Counted from the stretch's first letter, positions 6,477 through 15,094 are shown. The stretch is 18,104 nucleotides of DNA from JAYFNU01 sp964458545 (GCA_964458545.1 CAYWJF010000033.1:1-18104); one strand, 5' to 3'. A program made the numbers and translations. Notes: generated by a model not told the origin, from the sequence alone.

Positions 6477-7579
6477 ATTGTATCGTCCTTCTCCTCGTTT
6501 CGCCGAACTTTTCCCTTGAAGAAATTTCGAATAAGTGTAAACGGTATCGAGACCGCCGCTCCTATAAGAAAAATCGCAAGGGTCATACAAACGATAAACT
6601 TGATATACTGGTCGAAGGTTTCGGCGCCGTTACAAACTAAGCTCGCGACCCATGCGTTAAGCCCTATGGATATAAGCCACGGGTGGATAATATAAACCGC
6701 CATTGTACAGGAGCCGAGCAGTGCGGCGGCGCGACTGAGCGCGCCATCTCTTCGTTTAAAGCTTAATAAAAATGCGGCAAGCCCGACGCAGGATGTGAAA
6801 CCAAAGGAGGAGCACCAGTAGAGAAGATGCGTGTAACCTGAGCTTACCTGAAGAAGAAAATAGGTTGGTACGCTGCGAAGAACATTCGCGCCAAGAAATA
6901 GTGCAAGCCCTAAAAGCCTCGCGTTTTTGCTACCGAGCAGCGCGTCTCTCTCTTCATATAGCGCATAGCCCGAAAGAACAATAAGCGCCGACGGGATAAG
7001 TGCGGTGATAGGTATCTGGTCAACGCGCAGAAGCCGATTAAAGGTTAAATCGTTAAGCGCGAAAAGGCAAAGAACAGTTATAAGAAAACGTCTTCGTCCC
7101 GCGCTATCCGATAAAAAGCGCGTGCGGATGGCGTCAAGTACGGGAAAAAGCAGAACAATCGCTATGTAAACGAAAAGAAACCAAAAATGCCCCGTGAGAG
7201 GAAGCTTCGACTCCCATGAAATAACCGACTCAAGAATAGGATAAAGCGAGCGAAAACTAAACTCACCACCCTTAACAACAGGCAGAAATATAAGAAAGAG
7301 TGAGAATAGCAGCATAGGAAGAACTATTTTAAAGAAGCAGTGGCGAAGACGGAAGCGGTAGGACTGAGCTTTGAAGATATAGAAGCCCATTATCAGCCAG
7401 AAAACAGCCACCGCGTCCGAAACGAAGCAGGAGAAGAGCACCCGCGGGTAAACGGGCACGCCCTCAACAAAGGTGTTGGATTTCGCGTGGAGCGCTACAA
7501 CCGCAAGACAGGCGAGCACTCGAAGTAGCTCGACCCTGCCGTCGCGTGCGCTTCTCTTAGGATTCTCTATAGCCGCCAT
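6455..7579 (-). CDS. Acyltransferase family 3 integral membrane protein
   Basis: A 374-residue protein with about ten hydrophobic segments. It begins with the family hallmark RVELLRVLACLAVVALHA (residues 15-32), in which the R and H are conserved in Acyl_transf_3 (OafA/WecH-like) proteins, and has the second signature GHFWFLFVYIAIVLLFPVL and a late HPW motif. The family transfers acetyl or other acyl groups to sugars, peptidoglycan or lipids at the membrane; the acceptor here is unknown. The C-terminus is a basic and acidic cytoplasmic tail. The ATG at 7579 is preceded by AAAGGGG 8 bases upstream. It lies downstream of gyrA, separated from it by a hairpin terminator, and overlaps the small kinase gene that follows. 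Confidence 0.88.
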   Translation of the reverse strand: MAAIENPKRSARDGRVELLRVLACLAVVALHAKSNTFVEGVPVYPRVLFSCFVSDAVAVFWLIMGFYIFKAQSYRFRLRHCFFKIVLPMLLFSLFLIFLPVVKGGEFSFRSLYPILESVISWESKLPLTGHFWFLFVYIAIVLLFPVLDAIRTRFLSDSAGRRRFLITVLCLFALNDLTFNRLLRVDQIPITALIPSALIVLSGYALYEERDALLGSKNARLLGLALFLGANVLRSVPTYFLLQVSSGYTHLLYWCSSFGFTSCVGLAAFLLSFKRRDGALSRAAALLGSCTMAVYIIHPWLISIGLNAWVASLVCNGAETFDQYIKFIVCMTLAIFLIGAAVSIPFTLIRNFFKGKVRRNEEKDDTICPKSTL

Positions 7580-7607
7580 ACAGATGTCCCCTTTTGTAAG
7601 TAGTATA

Positions 7608-7631
7608 AAAGGGCGGAAAAACCCGCCCTTT
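7608..7631 (-). terminator. Intrinsic terminator of the gyrB-gyrA transcript
   Basis: The arms AAAGGGCGG (7608-7616) and CCGCCCTTT (7623-7631) form a 9-bp stem with a 6-base loop, 5 bases after the gyrA stop. The minus strand continues TATACT, so the U tract is short. A TATACT at 7607-7602 directly behind it could also be a -10 for the acyltransferase gene. Confidence 0.75.
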
Positions 7632-7636
7632 ATTTA

Positions 7637-10219
7637 TTAGTTCTCCTCGGGCGAAGCGTCGTCGTTTTCTGAAAGCACCGTCTCGGTATCCTCAGGCTCC
7701 TCGCTCGCGCCGCTTGCCGCGGCGAGCTCCGCCGCCTTCTCCTCCTCGGAGAGTTCCTCAGGCTTTTCGACCTCTTCGCTGTCGTCGCGTTCGGTGCGCG
7801 CGAAGGTGACTACGCGGTCGTCCGCGCCGAGCCGCATTACACGAACGCCGTGACCGTAACGGCTTTGTACCGCTATGTCCTCAACGTGCATACGGATAAT
7901 TATACCGCTTTGGCTAATAAGTATCGCGTCGTCGGTTTCGTCCACCGCCTTAACCGCCGCGACAGAGATATCCTCGCCACAGTCGTAGTTCTTAATGCCA
8001 AGACCGCCTCTGTTCTGTAGCCGATAGCTGTCTATGTCGGTCAGACGTCCCTTGCCGTCGCTGCTGACGGTGAGAAGCTTCGCGCCGTCGCGCACCCTCG
8101 CCATACCTACAACGCAGTCACCCTCTCTAAGGGTAATTGCCTTTACGCCGCGGGCGGTTCTGCCCATAGCGCGCGCGTTTGTTTCAGCGAAGCGTATGGA
8201 CATACCGTTCTTAGTCGCGACAATAAGGTCATTAGTGCCGTCGGTAAGCCGCGCCCAAGCAAGCTCGTCGCCCTCGTCGAGGGTTATGCCGTAAACGCCC
8301 GTTTTGCGGATATTGTTAAAGAGGGAAAGGCTGCTGCGCTTTACTATGCCTTTCTTCGTAACCATTACTATGTAGCGCCCGTCCTCGGGGTCAAACTCGC
8401 CTATACGGATAACCGCCGTGACCGTCTCGTCGGGAAGGAGCGGAAGAAGGTTAACTATATTTATTCCGCGCGCGTTCCGCGAGCTCTCGGGGATTTCGTA
8501 CGCCTTAAGCTTATATACGCGCCCCATACTTGTCATAAACATTAGGTAGTCGTGGCTCATTGTTATAAAGAGGTCCTCTACGAAGTCCTCCTCGCGCCGC
8601 GTCATACCTGAAATGCCGCGCCCGCCGCGCTTCTGGCTCTTGTAAACGTCCATAGGCTGGCGCTTGAGATAGCCAAAGTGGGTGGCAGTAATTACGCACT
8701 CCTCGTTCGGAATGAGGTCCTCGATATCCACCTCGCCCGAAACAGCCGCTATCTCGGTGCGGCGCTCGTCGCCGAACTTTTCCTTGCACTCGGCGAGCTC
8801 TTCTTTAATAATTCTATAAAGGTGAGCGTCGTTTGAAAGTATATCGTTGTAGTCGGCTATTTTTTTGCAAAGCTCGTCCAGCTCGGTTTGAATCTTGATT
8901 ATCTCAAGCCCCGCCAACTGACCGAGACGGAAGGCGCATATCGCCGCCGCCTGCGGGTCGTCGAAATTGAACTTCTCCATAATGGCGGACTTCGCCTCCG
9001 CTTGACCGCCCTTGCAGGCGCGAATGGTGGCGATGATTTCGTCCACTATATCTATAGCGCGCTTCAAGCCCTCAAGTATATGCTCGCGCTCGCTCGCTTT
9101 TTTAAGGTCGAACTGGGTTCTTCTTCTAATAACCTCACGGCGGAAGGTGATGAACTGCTCAAGCACAGTCTTGAGGTCCATTACCTTCGGCTCGCCGTTT
9201 GAAAGGGCGAGCATTATTACGCCAACGGAATCCTGAAGCTGGGTGAAGCGGTAGAGCTGGTTTAGCACCACCTGCGGGTTAGCGTCGCGTTTAAGGTCGA
9301 TTAGTATTCTCATTCCGTCGCGGTCAGAGGCGTCTACGAGGTCGGCTATGCCGTCCACGCGCTTGTCCTTAACGAGGTCGGCTATGTTTTCAATAAGCCT
9401 CGCCTTGTTTACCATATACGGAATTTCCGTAACGACAATTCTCATTCTGCCGTTTTTGGTTTCCTCAATCTCCGCGCGTCCGCGAAGGATAATCTTGCCG
9501 CGTCCCGTGGCGTAGGCGGCGCGTATGCCTGAGCGCCCCATTATTATGCCGCCAGTAGGGAAGTCGGGTCCCTTGACTATATCCATTAGGTCTATAGGTG
9601 AGCAGTCTGGGTTGTCGATTATGTAGCTAATACCGTCCGCCACCTCGCCTAGGTTGTGGGGCGGAATGTTCGTAGCCATACCAACGGCTATACCCGTGGA
9701 GCCGTTAACGAGTAGGTTAGGTATTCTTGTGGGGATAACGGTGGGCTCTACAGAGGTATCGTCGTAGTTCGGTACGAAGTCAACCGTTTCCTTGTCTATA
9801 TCGGCAAGGAGAAAGTCGGCAATCTTGCTCATCCTCGCTTCGGTGTAACGGTAAGCCGCAGGGGGGTCGCCGTCAACGGAACCGAAGTTGCCCTGTCCTT
9901 CAATGAGCGGATATCTCATAGAGAAGCTCTGCGCGAGACGCACCATAGCGTCGTAAACCGAGGCATCGCCGTGGGGGTGGAATTCACCGAGCACGTCGCC
10001 GACGATTTTTGCAGATTTTCTTGTAGGGTTAGAGTGGGTGAGGCTCTTCTTCTCCATAGAATAGAGAATTCGGCGGTGAACGGGCTTTAAGCCGTCGCGC
10101 ACGTCGGGCAGAGCGCGGGAAACAATAACCGACATAGAGTAGTCGAGGAAGCTTTTCTTAATCTCTTTTTCGACGTCTACGGTAATAATCTTTTCGTTGT
10201 CAAATATGCTCATATCCAT
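7637..10219 (-). CDS. gyrA: DNA gyrase subunit A
   Basis: An 860-residue subunit of the ATP-dependent type II topoisomerase that introduces negative supercoils; it forms an A2B2 complex with GyrB. The winged-helix and tower region contains the catalytic Tyr125 in AAYRYTEARM. The quinolone-determining segment is HPHGDASVYDAMV (81-93), so the position of E. coli Ser83 is Ala86 and that of Asp87 is Asp90. The GyrA box QKRGGRG, needed for DNA wrapping, marks the C-terminal beta-pinwheel. A Glu/Asp-rich tail of about 50 residues follows (from ~811), of the kind that modulates supercoiling in other gyrases. The start ATG at 10219 is chosen over the ATG two codons later because AAGGAG lies 10 bases upstream, overlapping the gyrB stop. 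It is 14 bases behind gyrB in the same operon. Confidence 0.98.
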   Translation of the reverse strand: MDMSIFDNEKIITVDVEKEIKKSFLDYSMSVIVSRALPDVRDGLKPVHRRILYSMEKKSLTHSNPTRKSAKIVGDVLGEFHPHGDASVYDAMVRLAQSFSMRYPLIEGQGNFGSVDGDPPAAYRYTEARMSKIADFLLADIDKETVDFVPNYDDTSVEPTVIPTRIPNLLVNGSTGIAVGMATNIPPHNLGEVADGISYIIDNPDCSPIDLMDIVKGPDFPTGGIIMGRSGIRAAYATGRGKIILRGRAEIEETKNGRMRIVVTEIPYMVNKARLIENIADLVKDKRVDGIADLVDASDRDGMRILIDLKRDANPQVVLNQLYRFTQLQDSVGVIMLALSNGEPKVMDLKTVLEQFITFRREVIRRRTQFDLKKASEREHILEGLKRAIDIVDEIIATIRACKGGQAEAKSAIMEKFNFDDPQAAAICAFRLGQLAGLEIIKIQTELDELCKKIADYNDILSNDAHLYRIIKEELAECKEKFGDERRTEIAAVSGEVDIEDLIPNEECVITATHFGYLKRQPMDVYKSQKRGGRGISGMTRREEDFVEDLFITMSHDYLMFMTSMGRVYKLKAYEIPESSRNARGINIVNLLPLLPDETVTAVIRIGEFDPEDGRYIVMVTKKGIVKRSSLSLFNNIRKTGVYGITLDEGDELAWARLTDGTNDLIVATKNGMSIRFAETNARAMGRTARGVKAITLREGDCVVGMARVRDGAKLLTVSSDGKGRLTDIDSYRLQNRGGLGIKNYDCGEDISVAAVKAVDETDDAILISQSGIIIRMHVEDIAVQSRYGHGVRVMRLGADDRVVTFARTERDDSEEVEKPEELSEEEKAAELAAASGASEEPEDTETVLSENDDASPEEN

Positions 10220-10233
10220 ATTCGTTTATCTCC

Positions 10234-12153
10234 TTAAACGTCGAGATTTTGAACGTATTTGGCGTTGCGTTCAATAAATTCGCGGCGGGGCGGAACCTTG
10301 TCGCCCATTAGTATAGTAAAGGCCTCGTCCGCCTTAGCGGCGTCCTCTATTTCGACCTTCTTAAGTATGCGGTTGTCGGGGTTCATCGTCGTTTCCCAAA
10401 GCTGTTCGGGGTTCATTTCACCAAGACCCTTGTAGCGGTTAATCTTGACGTTTCCACCGAGCTCCTCGCTTATTCTGTCGCGCTCGTCGTCGCTGTAGGC
10501 GTAGCGCAGCGTCTGCCCCTTTACCATCTTGTAAAGCGGCGGCATAGCGAGAAAGATGTGTCCGTGGTCAAGCACAGGGCGCATAAAACGGAAGAAGAAG
10601 GTAAGAAGCAGCGTTTGAATATGCGCGCCGTCCACGTCGGCATCGGACATAATTATTATCTTGTTATAACGAAGCTTTGTAATATCAATCTCGTCGCCGA
10701 GACCGCAGCCGAGCGCCGTAACGACAGGCATAAGCTTCTCGTTTCCGTAAACCTTATCGAGCCGCGCCTTTTCGACGTTAAGCATCTTTCCCCAAAGGGG
10801 AAGAATAGCCTGATAGCGCCTGTCGCGCCCGTCCTTGGCGGAGCCGCCAGCCGAATCTCCCTCGACGATATATATTTCTGTGCCCTCGGCGCCCTTTTCG
10901 GTGCAGTCGGCAAGCTTTCCGGGAAGAGACGCTGTTTCAAGCGCGGATTTTCTTCTTGTAAGGTCGCGAGCCTTGCGCGCCGCTTCACGCGCGCGCGCCG
11001 CGCCGAGCGCCTTATCAAAGATTGCCTTCGCTATAGAGGGGTTCTCCTCGAAAAAGTCGGTCAGCTTCTGGTAGGTCATATTTTCTACGATACCGCGCAT
11101 CTCGGTGTTGCCGAGCTTGCCCTTCGTCTGACCCTCAAACTGCGCCTCTTGAAGCTTTACGCTTATTACGCAGGTAAGTCCCTCGCGGACGTCGTCACCC
11201 GTAAGGTTCTTATCGCTGTCCTTTAGAATAGAATGTTTTCTTCCGTAATCGTTAAACACACGGGTTAGGGCATTTTTAAAGCCCTGCTCGTGGGTGCCGC
11301 CGTCGATAGTGTGTATATTGTTAGCAAAGGAGAGCAGAAGCTCGTTGTAGCTGTCGTTGTACTGTAGCGCAACCTCCGCCTCGTTATGCTCGTTGACCGT
11401 TTTAAAATAGATAACCTCGGGGTGAAGCACGTCAAGCTGGCGCTTCGCGTGGATATGCTCAACGAAGGAGCGTATGCCGCCCTCATAGTGCATAATCTCC
11501 TCGCGCGGCTCGCCGTCATCGCGCTCGTCGCGAAGTATAATCTTTATTCCCGCGTTAAGGAACGCTTGCTCACGAAGGCGGGTCTCAAGGGTTTCGTAGT
11601 CGTACACCAATTCCTCGAAGATTTCACCGTCCGCCTTAAAGGTTACGGTTGTTCCGTTCTTTGTCGTGTCGCCTATGCACGCGAGAGGCTTGTCCTCCTT
11701 GCCGCGCTTAAAGGTTTCGACATACTCCTTGCCGTCTACGCAAACGTTAACCGTAAGCCACTCGGAAAGGGCGTTAACCACCGACGCGCCAACGCCGTGA
11801 AGACCGCCCGAAAAGTGGTAGCCCTCGCCGCCGAACTTGCCGCCTGCGTGGAGTATTGTAAACACTACGGTAACGGCGGGAAGCCCCGTTTTCTTCTGTA
11901 TTCCGACAGGAATGCCGCGCCCGTTATCGGTGACCTCTATAATGTCGCCTTCCTTTATCGTGACCACTATTTCGGAGCAGAAGCCCGCGAGCGCCTCGTC
12001 GATAGAGTTATCGACTATCTCGTATACAAGGTGATGGAGTCCGCGCGGACCTGTCGAGCCGATATACATACCCGGGCGTTTTCTTACCGCCTCAAGCCCT
12101 TCAAGTACCTGTATTTGCTCTGCGCCGTAGTTTCCGTTTTCAGTGTTGCTCAT
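10234..12153 (-). CDS. gyrB: DNA gyrase subunit B
   Basis: The 639-residue ATPase subunit of gyrase. The GHKL ATPase domain has Glu45 and Asn49 (YEIVDNSIDEAL), Asp76 in TDNGRGIP, the lid GGKFGG and GGLHGVGASVVNAL. The transducer domain has QTKGKLGN. The TOPRIM domain has the metal-binding EGDSAGGSAK (Glu431) and DADVDGAH (Asp504, 506, 508). The C-terminal tail has NRYKGLGEMNPEQLWETTM. The subunit is of the short Gram-positive type, without the E. coli insertion. A TTG lies one codon upstream, but I chose the ATG at 12153, which has AGAGG 9 bases upstream. It is 26 bases behind the remB-like gene and 14 bases ahead of gyrA. Confidence 0.98.
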   Translation of the reverse strand: MSNTENGNYGAEQIQVLEGLEAVRKRPGMYIGSTGPRGLHHLVYEIVDNSIDEALAGFCSEIVVTIKEGDIIEVTDNGRGIPVGIQKKTGLPAVTVVFTILHAGGKFGGEGYHFSGGLHGVGASVVNALSEWLTVNVCVDGKEYVETFKRGKEDKPLACIGDTTKNGTTVTFKADGEIFEELVYDYETLETRLREQAFLNAGIKIILRDERDDGEPREEIMHYEGGIRSFVEHIHAKRQLDVLHPEVIYFKTVNEHNEAEVALQYNDSYNELLLSFANNIHTIDGGTHEQGFKNALTRVFNDYGRKHSILKDSDKNLTGDDVREGLTCVISVKLQEAQFEGQTKGKLGNTEMRGIVENMTYQKLTDFFEENPSIAKAIFDKALGAARAREAARKARDLTRRKSALETASLPGKLADCTEKGAEGTEIYIVEGDSAGGSAKDGRDRRYQAILPLWGKMLNVEKARLDKVYGNEKLMPVVTALGCGLGDEIDITKLRYNKIIIMSDADVDGAHIQTLLLTFFFRFMRPVLDHGHIFLAMPPLYKMVKGQTLRYAYSDDERDRISEELGGNVKINRYKGLGEMNPEQLWETTMNPDNRILKKVEIEDAAKADEAFTILMGDKVPPRREFIERNAKYVQNLDV

Positions 12154-12179
12154 CAATCACTACCTCTTTCAATAAACCG

Positions 12180-12452
12180 CTATTCAAGACTTTTCAGTTC
12201 GTCTATATAATCCGCTCGCTTCTTAAGCGTAGCGGGGGAGATGCCAGAAATATATACCGTGCGCTCGCCGCCCGTCTCGCAGACGACGAAGGATTTAGGG
12301 AGGTCCTCGGTCACGTTAACCACCTCGCCCGATTTCTCCGCGCTTCTGAGAAAGGCGCGTGTGCGCTTGCTTATCGAGCAGTAGTCAATATCGAAGATAC
12401 CTATAATTCCGCTGGTTTTTATGACGGTTTTTCCGCCCAAATGAATATACAT
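12180..12452 (-). CDS. remB: RemB-like (DUF370/YaaB) small regulator
   Basis: A 90-residue protein. It begins MYIHLGGKTVIKTSGIIGIFDID and contains DLPKSFVV and TVYISGISPATLKKR, the conserved pieces of the RemA/RemB (DUF370, 'extracellular matrix regulatory protein') family. It sits between recF and gyrB exactly as yaaB/remB does in Bacillus. The RemA paralogue forms ring-shaped DNA-binding oligomers that activate matrix genes; the function of this origin-linked member outside Bacillus is not known. The ATG is 7 bases after the recF stop, with AGGTGG close upstream, so the gene is part of the dnaA-gyrA run. Confidence 0.85.
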   Translation of the reverse strand: MYIHLGGKTVIKTSGIIGIFDIDYCSISKRTRAFLRSAEKSGEVVNVTEDLPKSFVVCETGGERTVYISGISPATLKKRADYIDELKSLE

Positions 12453-12459
12453 AAGCCAC

Positions 12460-13545
12460 CTATAAAAGCTGTCCGTTATCTACCGTAAACACCCGCGCGT
12501 CGGTCTTTTCGAGTATAAGCTCGGGCGCACAGCAGGTGATTATCGCCTGCGTGTCGGTTATGCTCTCCAAAAGGAAATCCTGACGGTTCGCGTCCAGCTC
12601 TGAAAGCACGTCGTCGAGAAGAAGCACAGGGCGTTCGCCAAGCTTTAGTTCCATAAGCTCCGCCTCGGCAAGCTTTAAGCTAAGAACAATGCAACGCTGT
12701 TGCCCTTGCGAGGCGAAAACCTTAGAGTCTTCTTCGTCAAGGCAGATTAGAAGGTCGTCGCGGTGTGGTCCCGCGGTACAAAAGCCTGCGCGAAGGTCCG
12801 CCGCGCGAAGAGCGTAGGTTTTAAGCAGCGCCTCGTCTGTATCCGCCTCGCCCTCGCCAAAGAGGGTGGAGAGATATTTGAAGCTGAGACGTTCCTTGCC
12901 GTTAGATATCTTTTCGTAGTTCTTCTTGGCGAGCGGAAGCAGCTCCTCGACAAAGGCTCTGCGCTTCGCCGTAATGTCGCACGCCGCTACGGCAAACTGC
13001 GCGTCGTAGACGTCCAGCATCTCGTTCGCCGCGCTGATAAAGCGGCTGTCCTTCAAAAGGCTGTTTTTCTGGTCTAAAAGCCGCGTGTACGCGCGAAGGG
13101 AGGAGAGATAGCTGCCTGAAATCTGACAAAGCGCCGTATCAAGAAATTTTCGCCGCATATTCGGCGAACCCTTTACAAGCGAAAGGTGCTCGGGCGAAAA
13201 GACCACAGAACAGAACTTCCCGACAAGCGAGGACGCCTTTTTTTCTGTTCCCTTATTAAGCGAGGCAACCCGCCCTTTATCGCTAATCTTGATTTTTATG
13301 CTTTGAAGCCTGTCCTCGCTGAAAAAGTCGGAGGAAATCACCGAAAAATCAGAGCCGCGCTCTATAAGCGACGCGTCCTTAGCCCCTCGAAAGCTTTTGC
13401 CGCCCGTAAGGAGAAAAACGCTTTCAAGAAGGTTCGTTTTGCCCTGCCCGTTCTCGCCGCAAACTACATTTACAAGCGGCGAAGGCTCGAACTCAAGGCT
13501 TTTAATATTTCGGAAGCCGCTCAAGCTGTGCTTTACCAGGAACAA
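12460..13545 (-). CDS. recF: DNA repair and recombination ATPase RecF
   Basis: A 361-residue SMC-like ABC ATPase that with RecO and RecR loads RecA at single-strand gaps and stalled forks. Walker A is GENGQGKT (30-37), the ABC signature is SQGQQR (279-284) and Walker B with the D-loop is VLLLDDVLSELD (307-318). Two family landmarks are also present: VVFSPEHLSLVKGSP and RRKFLD. The start is TTG at 13545; it places FRN eleven residues in, as in other RecF proteins, and no ATG fits. The gene overlaps the end of the S4-domain gene by 13 bases, so its translation is probably coupled to that gene. Confidence 0.96.
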   Translation of the reverse strand: MFLVKHSLSGFRNIKSLEFEPSPLVNVVCGENGQGKTNLLESVFLLTGGKSFRGAKDASLIERGSDFSVISSDFFSEDRLQSIKIKISDKGRVASLNKGTEKKASSLVGKFCSVVFSPEHLSLVKGSPNMRRKFLDTALCQISGSYLSSLRAYTRLLDQKNSLLKDSRFISAANEMLDVYDAQFAVAACDITAKRRAFVEELLPLAKKNYEKISNGKERLSFKYLSTLFGEGEADTDEALLKTYALRAADLRAGFCTAGPHRDDLLICLDEEDSKVFASQGQQRCIVLSLKLAEAELMELKLGERPVLLLDDVLSELDANRQDFLLESITDTQAIITCCAPELILEKTDARVFTVDNGQLL

Positions 13546-13769
13546 CTCTTCACAACCTTATATTCCTTATTCGCCATAGCAGCGGTTGCAATTGATACAG
13601 TTTCGCCACCGAAAAGCTTCTTTCCGCGCATGGTGCAGACCTCGCCGTTTACCGTGACCTTGCCGTCGGCGATTAGCTCCTTCGCTTCGCCCCCCGTCAT
13701 AACCGCGCCCGCGAATTTAAGCAGCGCGCCGAGGGTTATATATTTAGTTTTAATCGTTATATTTTCCAT
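13533..13769 (-). CDS. yaaA: S4-domain RNA-binding protein, YaaA/RlbA type
   Basis: A 78-residue protein with the S4 fold: ITLGALLKFAGAVMTGGEAKELIADGKVTVNGEVCTMRGKKLFGGETV, where the GGEAK...G.V.VNGE..T.R.KKL..G..V pattern is the family signature. In Firmicutes this gene always lies between dnaN and recF. It binds RNA by family inference and has been associated with ribosome assembly, but its exact role is not established. Its ATG directly follows the dnaN TAA with no spacer, and its 3' end overlaps recF. The C-terminal ~15 residues (NKEYKVVKSCSW) go beyond the usual S4 core. Confidence 0.9.
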   Translation of the reverse strand: MENITIKTKYITLGALLKFAGAVMTGGEAKELIADGKVTVNGEVCTMRGKKLFGGETVSIATAAMANKEYKVVKSCSW

Positions 13770-14879
13770 TTAGTCCGCCGTCTTAATTCTAACGGGTAAA
13801 AGTAGGAATAAAAAGTCGTTTCCTTGTACGGGAACCATCTTAAGCGGCGAGATAGGTCCGCCGATTTCGAGGTAAACCTCGTCGCAGCCGCAGTTGCGAA
13901 GCGCGTCGAGCACATAGCGGTTATTAAAGCCCATCTCTACCGTGTCGCCCTCGATTTCGCAGATTATTTCGTCATAGGCGTTGCCAAGCGCGGTCGCGCA
14001 GGTAACGACGGTACGGTTATCCTCAAAAGCGAACTTAATCGGGCTTTTAAAGCGGTCGTTAATAATCAGCGACGCTCTTTCCACCGCGTCGAACAGCTCG
14101 CGCACGTCTATCTTTACGCGGGTTCTGTACCCCTCGGGGATAGACTTCTTGTAATCGAGGAAGTCGCCCTCAAGAAGACGGGTTATTACCGTGTAGTTGT
14201 TAAGCTGGAAAACGCCGTAGCGTCTTGCTATACCGATATTTACGTCCTCGTTGTCCTCGCCCATAAGCTTTGTGACCTCGGAAAGGGTTTTTGCGGGAAC
14301 TATAAAGCTCTTGTTTTCGTTCGAAAAATCCACCGTTTGGGTGCAGACCGCGAGACGGTAGCCGTCAACGGAAACCATAGTAAGGCTGTCGTTATTCATA
14401 ATGAATTTTGTTCCCGTGTGCACGGGCTTCTGGTCGCTTGTGGAGACGGCAAAGATAGTCTTGCCTATCATCTCCTTGAGTACGCCCGCCTTAATGGTAA
14501 GGGTGTTCTCTGCGTCTGGGATAGGCATTTCGGGAAAGTCGCTCGCGGGGATACCGACAAAGCTGAACTTCGTTATTCCGCCGCTTATCTGCGCTTTAAG
14601 CTCGCCGTCCGCTTCAATAGTCACCGTTTCACTATTCATCTTTCTTATCATGTCGATAAGAAGACGGGAGTTAAGCACGATTTCGCCGGGCTCCTTAACG
14701 TCCGCGACAAAGGAGGTGACTATGCCTATTTCAAGGTCATAGGCGGTAAGTATTACGGTGTCGTTCGAGCATTTGAGAAGTATGCCCTCTATCGCGGGGA
14801 TAGACGATTTTGTGCTTACCGCGCGCGAAACGCCGTTAAGGGATTCGAGTAGCTCCATTCGGTTACATACAATTTTCAT
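13770..14879 (-). CDS. dnaN: DNA polymerase III beta subunit (sliding clamp)
   Basis: The 369-residue processivity clamp, which dimerises around DNA and tethers the replicative polymerase and repair proteins. The three-domain repeat fits the family length. Recognisable parts are the N-terminal strand MKIVCNRMELLESLNGVSRAVSTKSSIPAIEGILL, FSFVGIPASDFPEMP, VSVDGYRLAVC and the clamp C-terminus LFLLLPVRI, to which a short KTAD tail is added. The ATG at 14879 has AGAGGA 12 bases upstream, a rather long spacing. It follows dnaA across the 215-bp origin region and precedes the S4-domain gene without a gap. Confidence 0.97.
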   Translation of the reverse strand: MKIVCNRMELLESLNGVSRAVSTKSSIPAIEGILLKCSNDTVILTAYDLEIGIVTSFVADVKEPGEIVLNSRLLIDMIRKMNSETVTIEADGELKAQISGGITKFSFVGIPASDFPEMPIPDAENTLTIKAGVLKEMIGKTIFAVSTSDQKPVHTGTKFIMNNDSLTMVSVDGYRLAVCTQTVDFSNENKSFIVPAKTLSEVTKLMGEDNEDVNIGIARRYGVFQLNNYTVITRLLEGDFLDYKKSIPEGYRTRVKIDVRELFDAVERASLIINDRFKSPIKFAFEDNRTVVTCATALGNAYDEIICEIEGDTVEMGFNNRYVLDALRNCGCDEVYLEIGGPISPLKMVPVQGNDFLFLLLPVRIKTAD

Positions 14880-14895
14880 ATTCTAAATCCATCCT

Positions 14896-14918
14896 CTTGT
14901 GAATTAATAACTGGGTTA
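14896..14918. other. AT-rich segment of the DNA unwinding element
   Basis: A stretch dominated by A and T (GTGAATTAATAA) lies between the dnaN ribosome binding site and the trinucleotide repeats. In the dnaA sense it comes directly after the trio, which is where melting is expected in the Bacillus-type basal unwinding system. It is short, so the boundary is uncertain. Confidence 0.5.
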
Positions 14919-14933
14919 CAGTAGCAGCAGTAG
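14919..14933 (-). repeat. Candidate DnaA-trio element of oriC
   Basis: The plus strand reads CAG TAG CAG CAG TAG. In the dnaA sense this is CTA CTG CTG CTA CTG, whose complement read 3' to 5' is GAT GAC GAC GAT GAC. The invariant feature of DnaA-trios, a central A in each trinucleotide with a purine before it, holds in all five. It lies between a GC patch next to two DnaA-box-like sites and an AT-rich stretch, the arrangement required for DnaA loading onto single-stranded DNA. Confidence 0.7.
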
Positions 14934-14937
14934 GGAC

Positions 14938-15090
14938 TGTTAAACTGTTGAAGACAGCAGATTTCGTAAAAAACTACGGACAAAAGCCGCTGTTAAAAAT
15001 TACCTTGCCGCTGTTGAGCGTCTGTTGAAAACCGAGGCGCGAAGCAGAAAAACGGGCTCTCGGTGAAAAGACGCTGTTGAATGTTGAAAA
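14938..15090 (-). other. oriC: oriC DnaA-box array in the dnaA-dnaN intergenic region
   Basis: Seven nonamers related to TTTTCAACA (minus strand) occur in one orientation. As read on the plus strand they are TGTTGAAAA at 15023-15031 and 15082-15090 (exact), TGTTGAATG at 15075-15083, TGTTGAGCG at 15012-15020, TGTTAAAAA at 14991-14999, TGTTGAAGA at 14946-14954 and TGTTAAACT at 14938-14946. Some share one or two bases. The array starts immediately behind the dnaA stop and runs to the trio, as in Firmicutes origins. No perfect canonical TTATCCACA is present, so this is a variant box set. Together with 14896-14933 it forms the probable replication origin. Confidence 0.75.
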
Positions 15091-15094
15091 CAGG

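Noticed and set aside
6477..6590. N-terminal extension of the P-loop kinase by 38 codons
   Set aside because: It runs deep into the acyltransferase gene, has no family resemblance, and the P-loop strand begins right after the ATG at 6476.
6683..6691. A near-canonical DnaA box (8 of 9 to TTATCCACA, reverse strand)
   Set aside because: A single copy inside the acyltransferase coding sequence without neighbours; not evidence for a canonical box set.
13824..14852. A 342-codon open frame opposite dnaN
   Set aside because: A shadow of dnaN codon bias; no ribosome binding site and no family resemblance. Similar long shadows occur opposite gyrB (11386-12210 and 10558-11226).
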